From: Mesorhizobium sp.
GTDB lineage: Bacteria > Pseudomonadota > Alphaproteobacteria > Rhizobiales > Rhizobiaceae
Direction: 5' to 3'
Assembly (NCBI GenBank): GCA_004017535.1
Contig: SAJS01000002.1
Span: 522,460-586,459 of the forward strand
DNA: 64,000 nt
The notes beneath the pieces are model-generated. The model was given only the letters and a program-made list of their open reading frames with translations, did not search any database and was not told the DNA's origin. The position numbers and the translations under genes were made by a program. Shown here piece by piece: positions 15,460 to 23,844 of this stretch (positions are counted from its first letter, which is position 1; every line of letters begins with the position of its first letter).

Positions 15460-15948
15460 TCATTCCGGCGTCAGCACCGCCACCTTCAGGTTAGGCTTCT
15501 TCGCGCCGCTGAACTGCAACGTGGCCGGACCGGCGGTCAGCTTGAAGCGCACGCTTTTGCGGATGCCCGGGCAGGTTTTGATACCGCTCACGCCCGCCGA
15601 TTTCACGGAACGCCCGTCCTGTACGACATCGATCCAGGCTTCGTCGGATATGGTGACCTGGAGCTCCGCATCTTGCGGCACGGTCACACTGGCCGTCGCG
15701 CCGAATGTCCCTGCAGCCGGTGCGCGTTGCGGCGGAACTTCAAAGCTAACCATGTCGGCAGCTTCAAGTGAGAAATCCACGGCTTGTCCGACAGTCAGCT
15801 CAACGCCGGATTGGGCTGCCGGCGCCTCTGGGAACAAGGACTGCTCGCGAGCAATCGGCCATTTGAAGGCTTCGCAGCCTCCGTCCGCGGCTACGGCGAA
15901 GCTGTTCCCTGCAAGGATTGCGATTAGGCTAATGACGACTTTTCTCAT
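15460..15948 (-). CDS. secreted protein of unknown function
   Basis: This 162-residue protein begins with a signal peptide (MRKVVISLIAILAGNSFAVA, cleavage near AVA-AD). The mature part starts GGCEAFKWPIAREQSLFPE and has two cysteines (in GGCEAF and KTCPG) and a beta-rich pattern ending LKVAVLTPE. The 5' extension to a TTG at 15984 would bury the signal sequence, so 15948 is preferred although no clear Shine-Dalgarno precedes it. It is convergent with the VOC gene. I do not assign a function. Confidence 0.7.
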   Translation of the reverse strand: MRKVVISLIAILAGNSFAVAADGGCEAFKWPIAREQSLFPEAPAAQSGVELTVGQAVDFSLEAADMVSFEVPPQRAPAAGTFGATASVTVPQDAELQVTISDEAWIDVVQDGRSVKSAGVSGIKTCPGIRKSVRFKLTAGPATLQFSGAKKPNLKVAVLTPE

Positions 15949-16147
15949 GGCAATGAAGCTCGCATTGGTTGATAAATCCGCCAACTAATACAACCATAAG
16001 AATAATAATGCAACTAAGACGAGAATCTTTCTGAGAGCTGAAACCATTTGCACTCACAGATTGTTGAAAGACAGCCAAGGGGAAGTGAGTGGCTCATCGG
16101 CGGGCGATGATCTATGGCCGGCTTGGGCAGGTGGAATGGAGTTTTAG

Positions 16148-16546
16148 ATGAAGCTTTTCGAAACCGTTGCCCAGTACCGCCCGCAAGCGCTGGGCATGTT
16201 GCGCATCATGGCCGCCTTGCAGTTCATCGAACATGGCTCGCAGAAGCTGTTCAACTTTCCCGCCAGCGCCCAGCCGCACGCCCTCACCGGCCTGACGACG
16301 GCTGCAGGTATCCTCGAATTCGCCGGCGGCATCCTTTTGGTGCTCGGTCTCTTCACCCGCCCGGTGGCCTTCCTGCTCGCCGGCGAAATGGCCATCGCCT
16401 ATTTCATGGCGCACTTCCCGCGCGACTTCTTCCCGGCCAACAACGGCGGCGACGCAGCCATCCTGTTCTGCTTTGTCTTCCTCTATCTGTTCTTTGCCGG
16501 CTCGGGCGCCTTCGCGCTGGACAATCGCAACAGCGCCAGAGCCTGA
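16148..16546 (+). CDS. DoxX family membrane protein
   Basis: This 132-residue protein has four hydrophobic segments and DoxX motifs: LRIMAALQFIEHGSQKLFNF near residue 20, LEFAGGILLVLGLFTRPVA near residue 55 and MAIAYFMAHFPRDFFP near residue 80. The ATG at 16148 has GGAG 8-11 nt upstream. It stands alone between a divergent secreted-protein gene and the convergent flavoprotein gene. Distinct in sequence from the other DoxX protein at 9149-9526. Role unknown, possibly redox or membrane stress. Confidence 0.87.
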   Translation: MKLFETVAQYRPQALGMLRIMAALQFIEHGSQKLFNFPASAQPHALTGLTTAAGILEFAGGILLVLGLFTRPVAFLLAGEMAIAYFMAHFPRDFFPANNGGDAAILFCFVFLYLFFAGSGAFALDNRNSARA

Positions 16547-16583
16547 GTGGCAGGATGCGCGCCAGGAGGCTTTTTGTTTTGAC

Positions 16584-16629
16584 GCAATTCCGGACGGAAA
16601 ACCGCTTCGCTGTTTTCCTGGAATTGCTC
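16584..16629 (-). repeat. palindromic repeat, copy 1 of the AGAGCAATTCC family
   Basis: Read on the minus strand it is AGAGCAATTCCAGGAAAA, a short spacer, then GGTTTTCCGTCCGGAATTGC, nearly the same as the copy at 60438-60484. It forms a hairpin and sits between the convergent DoxX and flavoprotein genes, touching the latter's stop codon. Confidence 0.85.
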
Positions 16630-19055
16630 TAGCCGCGCATCCGCTCGAAATTGGCGTCGAACAGCGGCGCCGCCTGGATGCGCGCCGCATGGCGCTGGCC
16701 GAGGATCTCGATCTCGAAACCGTCCGGTCTGTCGGCGATCTCCTTCGGCACATAGCCCATGGCGACCGACTTTTTCGAATTGTGCGCGTAGCCTCCTGAC
16801 GTGACCCAGCCGCGCACGAAGCCGTCATGCCAGATCGCCTCGTCGCCGATCACATCGGCATCAGCGGCATCGACGATGAAGGCGCGCAACCTGAGCTTGC
16901 CGCCCTCGCGGCGCTCCGCGAGCGCCGCTTCCTTGCCGATGAAATCGGCGTCCTTGCCATAGGCGACGAAGCGGTCGAGCCCGGCCTCGACCGGCCCGTA
17001 GATCGGCCGGTACTCGCGCGCCCATGAGCCGTAGTTCTTTTCCAGCCTCAGCGCATTCAGCGCGCGCGAGCCGAACAGGCCGATGCCGAATTCCTCGCCA
17101 GCTTCGACCAGCGCCCAGTAGGCGGCGCGCTGGTATTCCGGCGCCACCCAGATCTCGTAGCCGAGATCCCCGGTGTAGCTGACGCGTCCGACGAGACATG
17201 GCGCCATGCCGATATCCATCCTTGCGACCGCCATGAAGGGAAAGCCCGCGTTGGAGACATCGGCGCGAGTGACCTTGGCGAGCACCTCCCTCGCCTTCGG
17301 CCCGGCAATCGCAAGGCCGGTGAGTTTCTGTCCCAGCGCTTCGATCCGCGCCGAGCCATCTTTGGGCAGATGCGCCTCGAACCAGCGCATGTGGTATTGC
17401 TCGGCGATGCCTGAGCCGGCAATGAACCACTCCGCGTCGTCGATATTGGCCAAGGTGAAATCGCCGATCAGTCTGCCGTCGTCCTTCAGCATCGGCGCCA
17501 GCGTCATGCGGCCGCGCTTGGGCAGCTTGCAGGCGAATACGCGGTCGAGCCATCCAGCCGCGCCATCGCCCGTCACTTTGTATTTGGCGAAGTTCGAGAT
17601 CTCCGACAGGCCGACGCCGTTGCGCACCGCCGCGACTTCCTTGGCGACATGCTCGAAGTCGGTCGAGCGCCGCCACGAAAACTCGTCCCTGACGCCGTCC
17701 GGCGCATACCAGAGCGGCACTTCGAGCCCATAGGACACGCCCCATTGCGCGCCCTTGGCGGCTAGCGTGTCGTAGAGGGGCGTCGTCTTCAGCGGACGCC
17801 CGGCCGGCAGTTCCTCATTGGGGAAGCGGATCGAGAAGCGGCGCGAATAATTCTCGCGCACCTTTGCGTTCGTATAGGCCATCGTCGCCCAGTCGCCGTA
17901 GCGCGCCACATCCATCGCCCAGATATCGGCGCCCGGATCGCCCTCGATCATCCAGTTGGAGAGCGCGAGCCCAACGCCGCCGCCCTGGCTGAAGCCGGCC
18001 ATGACGCCGCAGGCGACCCAGAAGCCCGGCAGGCCGCGCACCGGACCGACCAGCGGATTGCCGTCCGGCGCGAAGGTGAAGGGGCCGTTGATGATCTGCT
18101 TGATGCCGGTCTTCTGGAAGGCCGGGAAATGCCGGAAGCCGACTTCCAGCGACGGCGCGATGCGGTCGATGTCCGGCTCCAGCAGCTCATGGCCGAAATT
18201 CCACGGCGTCTGGAATTCGGACCAGACCTTGTTCGCCTTCTCGTAAGTGCCCATCAGCATGCCGCCGCGCTCCTGGCGCAGATAGAGCTCGCCGTCGAAG
18301 TCGACCGCGTGGATGATCTCGGTGCCGGTCTTCTTGTTCCAGTCGGCGACCTCCGGCATGTCCTCGGTGATCAGGTACATATGCTCCATGGCCAGCACCG
18401 GCAGCTCCAGCCCCACCATGCGGCCGACCTCGCGCGCCCAGAGCCCGCCGGCATTGACGAGATGCTCGGCAATGACATCGCCCTTGTTGGTGATGACGCG
18501 CCACAACCCGTCGGGACGGCGCACGATGTCCTCGACCTTGGTGAAGCGCTCGACCTCAGCGCCCAGTTTCCGCGCCGCCTTGGCATAGGCGTGCGTCACG
18601 CCGGACGGGTCGAGATGGCCGTCCTCCTTGTTGCGCACCGCCCCGACGAACTGGCTGGGATCGATGAGCGGCATCAGTTCCGCCGCCTCCTTGGCCGAGA
18701 TCACCTCGAGGTCGATGCCGAGATAGCGGCCCTTCGACACCACGCCGCGCAGCCAGTCGAGCCGCGCCTCGGTCGCGGCCAGCAGCACGCCGCCGGTCAA
18801 GTGCACGCCGGTCGCCTGGCCCGAAAGCTCCTCGATCTCCTTGTAGAGCGAGATCGTGTATTTCTGCAGCTTGGCGACGTTGGGATCGCCATTGATAGTG
18901 TGCATGCCGCCGGCCGCATGCCAGGTCGAGCCGGACGTCAGCTCGTCGCGCTCGAGAAGCACGACATCGGTCCAGCCATGGCGGGCGAGATGGAACAGCA
19001 CCGAGCATCCAACGACACCGCCGCCGATGACTACGACCTTTGCATGCGACTTCAT
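16629..19055 (-). CDS. dimethylglycine/sarcosine dehydrogenase-like FAD protein with GcvT domain
   Basis: This 808-residue two-domain flavoprotein has an N-terminal DAO-type FAD domain (VVVIGGGVVGCSVLFHLARH, then TSGSTWHAAGG, whose His is the covalent FAD attachment site in dimethylglycine dehydrogenase). Its C-terminal half is a GcvT/aminomethyltransferase-like tetrahydrofolate domain (SEISNFAKYKVTG, SYTGDLGYEIWV). It should oxidatively demethylate an N-methylated amine and pass the one-carbon unit to folate. The frame is open to 19421, but ATG at 19055 starts the Rossmann fold. It follows an MttB-type methyltransferase gene by 61 nt in the same direction, so the pair probably shares a methylated-amine pathway. 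The exact substrate is not known. Confidence 0.9.
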   Translation of the reverse strand: MKSHAKVVVIGGGVVGCSVLFHLARHGWTDVVLLERDELTSGSTWHAAGGMHTINGDPNVAKLQKYTISLYKEIEELSGQATGVHLTGGVLLAATEARLDWLRGVVSKGRYLGIDLEVISAKEAAELMPLIDPSQFVGAVRNKEDGHLDPSGVTHAYAKAARKLGAEVERFTKVEDIVRRPDGLWRVITNKGDVIAEHLVNAGGLWAREVGRMVGLELPVLAMEHMYLITEDMPEVADWNKKTGTEIIHAVDFDGELYLRQERGGMLMGTYEKANKVWSEFQTPWNFGHELLEPDIDRIAPSLEVGFRHFPAFQKTGIKQIINGPFTFAPDGNPLVGPVRGLPGFWVACGVMAGFSQGGGVGLALSNWMIEGDPGADIWAMDVARYGDWATMAYTNAKVRENYSRRFSIRFPNEELPAGRPLKTTPLYDTLAAKGAQWGVSYGLEVPLWYAPDGVRDEFSWRRSTDFEHVAKEVAAVRNGVGLSEISNFAKYKVTGDGAAGWLDRVFACKLPKRGRMTLAPMLKDDGRLIGDFTLANIDDAEWFIAGSGIAEQYHMRWFEAHLPKDGSARIEALGQKLTGLAIAGPKAREVLAKVTRADVSNAGFPFMAVARMDIGMAPCLVGRVSYTGDLGYEIWVAPEYQRAAYWALVEAGEEFGIGLFGSRALNALRLEKNYGSWAREYRPIYGPVEAGLDRFVAYGKDADFIGKEAALAERREGGKLRLRAFIVDAADADVIGDEAIWHDGFVRGWVTSGGYAHNSKKSVAMGYVPKEIADRPDGFEIEILGQRHAARIQAAPLFDANFERMRG

Positions 19056-19116
19056 GGGTTTTCTCGTTGGTTCAGTGAGTTGAGAGATTGAAATGATTGC
19101 GGAGGAAGGCGTTCCC

Positions 19117-20655
19117 TCACGGTTCGCCTTGCCCGATCGTTTGCTTGCGGCGCGCCATATAGGCTTCAAGCGCCTCGCGCACGGCGGGGTCCATGGCCGG
19201 CTGGACATATTCCTCCAGCGCCTTCTTCCACAGCCTGGTCGCGCGCGCCGTCGTGTCGAGCGCGCCGGCTTCCTGCCAGGCCTCGTAATTCTGCCAGTTG
19301 GAAAGCATCGGCTGGTAGAAGGCGGTGGCGTATCGCTCCAGCGTGTGCGGCTCGCCGAAGAAATGGCCCCCTGTCGGCACCGCGCCCAGCGCCTCGACCG
19401 CGAGCTCCGCCTCGTCGACAACGATCGGCCGCAGAAATTCCATCATGTGCTGGATCATCTCGACATCGATGATGAGCTTTTCGAACGAGGCCGTCAGTCC
19501 GCCCTCCTGCCAGCCGGCGGCATGGTAGACGAGATTGCCGTGGCCGAGCACCGCGCCCCACAGCGCCATCATCGTCTCATAGGCGCCTTGCGCGTCGGCA
19601 GCATTGGAGGCCGAGCCGGGCGTCGTACGATAGGGCAGGTTATAGCGCCGCGCCAATTGCCCGGAAGCGATGTTGGCCTTGGTGTTTTCGGGCGTGCCGA
19701 AGGCCGGCGCGCCCGACTTCATGTCGACATTGGAGGTGAAGGCGCCATACATCACCGGCGCGCCGGAACGCACCAGTTGCGTCAGCACGATGCCGAACAG
19801 CGCCTCGGCATTCTGCTGCGCCAGCGCGCCGGCCAGCGTCACCGGGCTCATCGCGCCCATCAGCGTGAACGGGGTGACGGCAACCGACTGGCCGTATTCG
19901 GCCATCGTCATCAGCCCTTCCGCCATCATCTCGTCGAAACGGCGCGGCGAGTTGACCGAGATGATGGTGGTGACGCCGGGGTCAAGTGCCATCTCATCCA
20001 GCGTCAGCCCGCGCGCGATCGCCATCATCTCGATGCCGTCCAGCGCCCTGCCCCGCCCGATCGCCGAGACATGAAAACATTTGTCGGTCAGCGTCAGATT
20101 GGCGAAATAGGTGTCCATGTGCCTTGTGTTCGCCGGCAGCTCGATCGGCGCGCAGACCTGATTGCCGAGCATATGGATGCAATTGAAATGCTGCGCCAAG
20201 CGGACAAGGTCCTGGTAGTCGGGCATGTTGCCGGCGCGGCGGCCGCGCTCCATGTCGTGCACGTTGGGCGGCCCGGCCACCAGCGTGAAGTTGATCGTGC
20301 TGCCGCCGAGATGGATTGCTCGAGCCGGATTGCGTGGGGTAAGCGTGTAGCTGCTGCGCGTCGACCTCAGCGCTTCCTCGACCATGCCGCGATCGACGCG
20401 CACATTCATCGACCCGTGATCGACCTTGGCGCCGGCGCGCTCGAACAGCGACAGCGCCCGCGGGCTCATCACCTCGATGCCGAAATTCTCCAGGATGTGC
20501 ATCGAGGCTTGGTGGATCGCCTCGATCTGGTCGGCCGACAACAGCGCCATCGGCGGATAGGGATTCTCCACGCGCCTCGGCGGCAGTTGCGGGATGGCGA
20601 CGGGTCCTCGGTTGCTGGTGCGCTCGGCGCCGCGCTTGCGTCTTGGTTCGCTCAT
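19117..20655 (-). CDS. MttB-family methyltransferase (non-pyrrolysine)
   Basis: This 512-residue protein belongs to the trimethylamine methyltransferase MttB superfamily: LLSADQIEAIHQASMHILEN, FTLVAGPPNVHD, GMVEEALRST and TTPGSASNAADAQGAYE blocks are typical. The frame has no in-frame amber codon, so it is of the non-Pyl group, of which a member (MtgB) demethylates glycine betaine to a corrinoid protein. ATG at 20655 (MSEPRRKRG) is preferred to GTG at 20661. No corrinoid-protein gene or reactivase is in the window, so the methyl acceptor is open. It is the first gene of a pair with the dimethylglycine-dehydrogenase-like gene. Confidence 0.9.
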   Translation of the reverse strand: MSEPRRKRGAERTSNRGPVAIPQLPPRRVENPYPPMALLSADQIEAIHQASMHILENFGIEVMSPRALSLFERAGAKVDHGSMNVRVDRGMVEEALRSTRSSYTLTPRNPARAIHLGGSTINFTLVAGPPNVHDMERGRRAGNMPDYQDLVRLAQHFNCIHMLGNQVCAPIELPANTRHMDTYFANLTLTDKCFHVSAIGRGRALDGIEMMAIARGLTLDEMALDPGVTTIISVNSPRRFDEMMAEGLMTMAEYGQSVAVTPFTLMGAMSPVTLAGALAQQNAEALFGIVLTQLVRSGAPVMYGAFTSNVDMKSGAPAFGTPENTKANIASGQLARRYNLPYRTTPGSASNAADAQGAYETMMALWGAVLGHGNLVYHAAGWQEGGLTASFEKLIIDVEMIQHMMEFLRPIVVDEAELAVEALGAVPTGGHFFGEPHTLERYATAFYQPMLSNWQNYEAWQEAGALDTTARATRLWKKALEEYVQPAMDPAVREALEAYMARRKQTIGQGEP

Positions 20656-20866
20656 GCGCACATCAGAGCGCCGACATTACAGGCGAGCTGTCAGGAATTC
20701 GCCATTTGCCGGCGCGATTTTAGCCTAGGCGGCATTTCTGAAAATCGATGGAAAGGATAGCGACGTACATAGTCGGAATATCGATACTCGACTCTTCGCG
20801 CTGCCCGCGTCCTCGTTAAGGAACCGCGCAAGACTCCTTTTATGATTTCGGCCTATTCGTCTTCCA

Positions 20867-21457
20867 ATGCGTAGGTCGAATTTTAGTAAAATTGTCGCTG
20901 TTTCCGTGCTGCTGGCGCTTTCGGCCTGCGCGACGGCCCCCAGCCATATCAACAATGTCTGCGCCGTCTTCGACCAGAATGACGGCTGGTTCGACAACTG
21001 GCAGTCCGCCGCCGAGCGGACCGAGCAGAAATACGGCATTCCCGTTCCCGTGCTGATGGCCACGGTTCGCAAGGAATCCGGGTTCAAGAGCAATGCCCGC
21101 CCGCCGCGCACCAAGCTGCTCGGCTTCATCCCGTGGACACACGTCTCGAGCGCCACCGGCTACTCGCAGGCGCTCGACGGCACCTGGTCGCAATATCAAA
21201 GCGAGACCGGCAACTGGGCGGCGCGCCGCACACGCTTCGCCGACGCCATCGATTTCGTCGGCTGGTACCACTCCAAGACCGCCGACACTTTCGGTGTCGC
21301 GCGCAACGACACCTATAATCTCTATCTTGCCTATTATCTCGGCTGGACCGCCTATGGCCGCGGCAATCGCGGCGACGCCGGCGTCCAAAGCTACGCGCGC
21401 GCCACCGACCAGATGGCCCGCGACTACGCAGAGCAGCTACGGCAGTGCGGCACCTGA
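20867..21457 (+). CDS. lipoprotein with lytic-transglycosylase-like (SLT) domain
   Basis: This 196-residue lipoprotein starts MRRSNFSKIVAVSVLL with the lipobox LSAC, so it should be anchored by a lipid on the cysteine near residue 21. The mature part has a transglycosylase-like fold: EQKYGIPVPVLMATVRKESGF carries the likely catalytic glutamate (KESGF), followed by ATGYSQALDGTWSQYQ and AYYLGWTAYGRG. It probably cuts or binds peptidoglycan in the periplasm. It is divergent from the mttB-type gene and convergent with the ABC ATPase. Confidence 0.85.
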   Translation: MRRSNFSKIVAVSVLLALSACATAPSHINNVCAVFDQNDGWFDNWQSAAERTEQKYGIPVPVLMATVRKESGFKSNARPPRTKLLGFIPWTHVSSATGYSQALDGTWSQYQSETGNWAARRTRFADAIDFVGWYHSKTADTFGVARNDTYNLYLAYYLGWTAYGRGNRGDAGVQSYARATDQMARDYAEQLRQCGT

Positions 21458-21470
21458 TCCTTCGCCTTGT

Positions 21471-23792
21471 CTAGTGCCGCCTTGTCGTGTCCTTCGGTCT
21501 TGCGACACCGGTTTCCGAATCCTCGTCGCGCACTTCGTGGCGGCGGGCCTTGAGCACGGCGTCGTTATCTTCGACGCCCTCTCCGGTCGCGTCGGCTTCC
21601 GCACTGGCATTTTTGCCGTCCGGACGCTGCGGCGGCGTACCGGCAAAGCCCGGCCCCTCGCCTTGCAGCGCATCGTCCGGCACGCCCTCACGCGCCGCGT
21701 GCTCCTTGTCGAACTTGATGACCGGCTCCATCTTGGCCAGCACGTCGTCCGAAAGCCAGCACAGGCTCGTATGGCCGCCGCCGAGATTCTTCACCGGCGG
21801 CACCTTCGTCTCGCACAGATTGTCCGGCACCAGCTTCTTGTAGCCGCAGCGCGTCTGGAACGGACAGCCGGTCGGCGGGTTCATCGCCGAGGGAATGTCG
21901 CCTTCGAGCACGATGTGCTTCTTGACCACGCTGGTGTCCGCGATCGGGATCGCGGACAGCAGCGCTTCCGTGTAGGGATGGTAGGGCGGCGAGAAGATCT
22001 GGTCGGTCGTGCCCTGCTCGACGATGTAGCCGAGATACATGACGACGACGCGGTCGGCGATGTAGCGCACCACCGACAAATCGTGGCTGATGAACAGCAT
22101 CGTCGTCTTGTTCTTGCGCTGGATGTCCATCAACAGCTCGGTCACCGCTGCCTGCACCGAGACGTCGAGCGCCGAGACCGGCTCGTCGGCCACCACCACC
22201 TTGGCGTCGCCGGCAAAAGCGCGAGCCACGCCGATGCGCTGCTTTTGGCCGCCCGAAAGCTGGCGCGGCTTGCGGGTCTCGAAGGCCCTGGGCAGCTTCA
22301 CCAGGTCGAGCAGCTCCAGCATGCGCTGGCGTCGCTCGGCGACATTCTTGCCGACATGGAACTTTTCCAGCGTGCGGATGATCTGCGAGCCGACCGTGTG
22401 GCTCGGGTTCAGCGTGTCGAACGGGTTCTGGAACACCATCTGGATCGACGACACGGTGTCGACGCCGCGGCTCTCGATACCTGTCGACTGGATTTCCTTA
22501 TTGGCCAAAGTCACGGTGCCGGAGCTGGCGGTTTCGAGGCCCAGTAGCACCTTGGCCAGCGTCGACTTTCCGCAGCCGGACTCGCCGACGATCGCCACCG
22601 TCTCGGATTCGCGCGCGGTGAACGAGATCGTCTCGTTGGCCTTGACGACGCGGCCTTCGCTGGAGCCGAACACCTCGCTGCCGCCGACTTTGTAGTATTT
22701 CTTGAGGTCCTGGATCTTCAGCACCGGCGCGCCGGGCTCGACCTTCTCGTTGACCTTCTTGGCGCCGGGCGGCAGCGCCTCCCAGTCGATCTCGTTGAAG
22801 CGCACGCAACGCGAGAAATGCCCCTCATGGCCCTCGACCGGGACCATCGGGATTTCCGCGGCGTTACAAACGCCCTCGACGAAATGGTGGCAGCGCGGCC
22901 CGAAATTGCAGCCCTTCGGCCGCTCATGCGGCAGCGGCAACTGTCCGGGAATGGAGATCAGCGGCCGCGAGTTCTTGTCGGCGCCGGGCAGCGGGATCGA
23001 GCGGAACAGCCCTTGCGTATAGGGATGGCGCATCCGGTCGAACACGTCCTCGATCTTGCCGGTCTCGACGGCCTCGCCGGAATACATCACCGTGATCCTG
23101 TCGCAGGTCTCGAGGATCAGGCCGAGATTGTGCGACACGAAGATCATCGAGGTGCCGAACTTTTCGCCGAGACCCTTGACCAGCTCGACGATGCCGGCCT
23201 CGACGGTGACGTCGAGCGCGGTGGTCGGCTCGTCGAGCAGAAGCAGCGCAGGTTTCGACAGCAGCGCCATGGCAATCACGATGCGCTGCTGCTGGCCGCC
23301 GGAAAGCTGGTGCGGATAGGAGCGCATCATGCGCTCAGGGTCGGGCAGCTTCACCGCCCGCACCATCTCCAGCGCTCTGTTGTAGGCCTCTTCCTTCGAC
23401 ACCTTGTCGTGGATCAGCGGCACCTCCATCAGCTGCTGGCCGATCTTCATCGCCGGGTTGAGGCTCGCCATCGGCTCCTGGTAGATCATGGCGATCTTGT
23501 TGCCGCGGATGGCGCGCAGTTCCTCATCGGACATCTCGCCCATGTCCCTGCCTTGGAACTTGATGCGCCCGCCGACGATCTTCCCGATGTTGGAGAGGTC
23601 GCGCATGATGCCGAGCGACACGGTCGACTTGCCGCAGCCGGATTCGCCGACGATGCCCATCGCCTCGCCGGGCATGACCGTGCAGGAGAAATCCATCACA
23701 GCCGGGATCTCGCCCTTTCGGGTGAAGAAGGAGATCGAGAGGTTCTCGATCTCGATGATGGGTTGAGCCGGATCTCGAACTGCCTCGTTCAT
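21471..23792 (-). CDS. dipeptide/oligopeptide ABC transporter, fused double ATPase (DppD-DppF type)
   Basis: The 773-residue protein carries two complete ATPase domains, about residues 14-270 and 365-625. Each has a Walker A GESGCGKST, signature LSGGQ (LSGGQQQR and LSGGQKQR), Walker B LLLLDEPTTALD or VVVADEPVSALD, and the C-terminal oligopeptide-transporter cysteine region (GCNFGPRCHH and GCPFQTRCGY). A polar tail of about 75 residues (from about 700) rich in acidic residues follows. ATG at 23792 with GGAG 6 nt upstream is chosen over 23804. It is the last gene of the four-gene importer operon and powers its two permeases. Confidence 0.93.
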   Translation of the reverse strand: MNEAVRDPAQPIIEIENLSISFFTRKGEIPAVMDFSCTVMPGEAMGIVGESGCGKSTVSLGIMRDLSNIGKIVGGRIKFQGRDMGEMSDEELRAIRGNKIAMIYQEPMASLNPAMKIGQQLMEVPLIHDKVSKEEAYNRALEMVRAVKLPDPERMMRSYPHQLSGGQQQRIVIAMALLSKPALLLLDEPTTALDVTVEAGIVELVKGLGEKFGTSMIFVSHNLGLILETCDRITVMYSGEAVETGKIEDVFDRMRHPYTQGLFRSIPLPGADKNSRPLISIPGQLPLPHERPKGCNFGPRCHHFVEGVCNAAEIPMVPVEGHEGHFSRCVRFNEIDWEALPPGAKKVNEKVEPGAPVLKIQDLKKYYKVGGSEVFGSSEGRVVKANETISFTARESETVAIVGESGCGKSTLAKVLLGLETASSGTVTLANKEIQSTGIESRGVDTVSSIQMVFQNPFDTLNPSHTVGSQIIRTLEKFHVGKNVAERRQRMLELLDLVKLPRAFETRKPRQLSGGQKQRIGVARAFAGDAKVVVADEPVSALDVSVQAAVTELLMDIQRKNKTTMLFISHDLSVVRYIADRVVVMYLGYIVEQGTTDQIFSPPYHPYTEALLSAIPIADTSVVKKHIVLEGDIPSAMNPPTGCPFQTRCGYKKLVPDNLCETKVPPVKNLGGGHTSLCWLSDDVLAKMEPVIKFDKEHAAREGVPDDALQGEGPGFAGTPPQRPDGKNASAEADATGEGVEDNDAVLKARRHEVRDEDSETGVARPKDTTRRH

Positions 23793-23844
23793 GGGTCGCT
23801 CCAATCCTAAATTATTCCAGCAGGTAGGGCCTGAGCCCTCGCCA

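Noticed and set aside
19117-20655. Pyrrolysine-containing MttB
   Set aside because: The open frame has no internal amber codon, so it is a non-Pyl family member.
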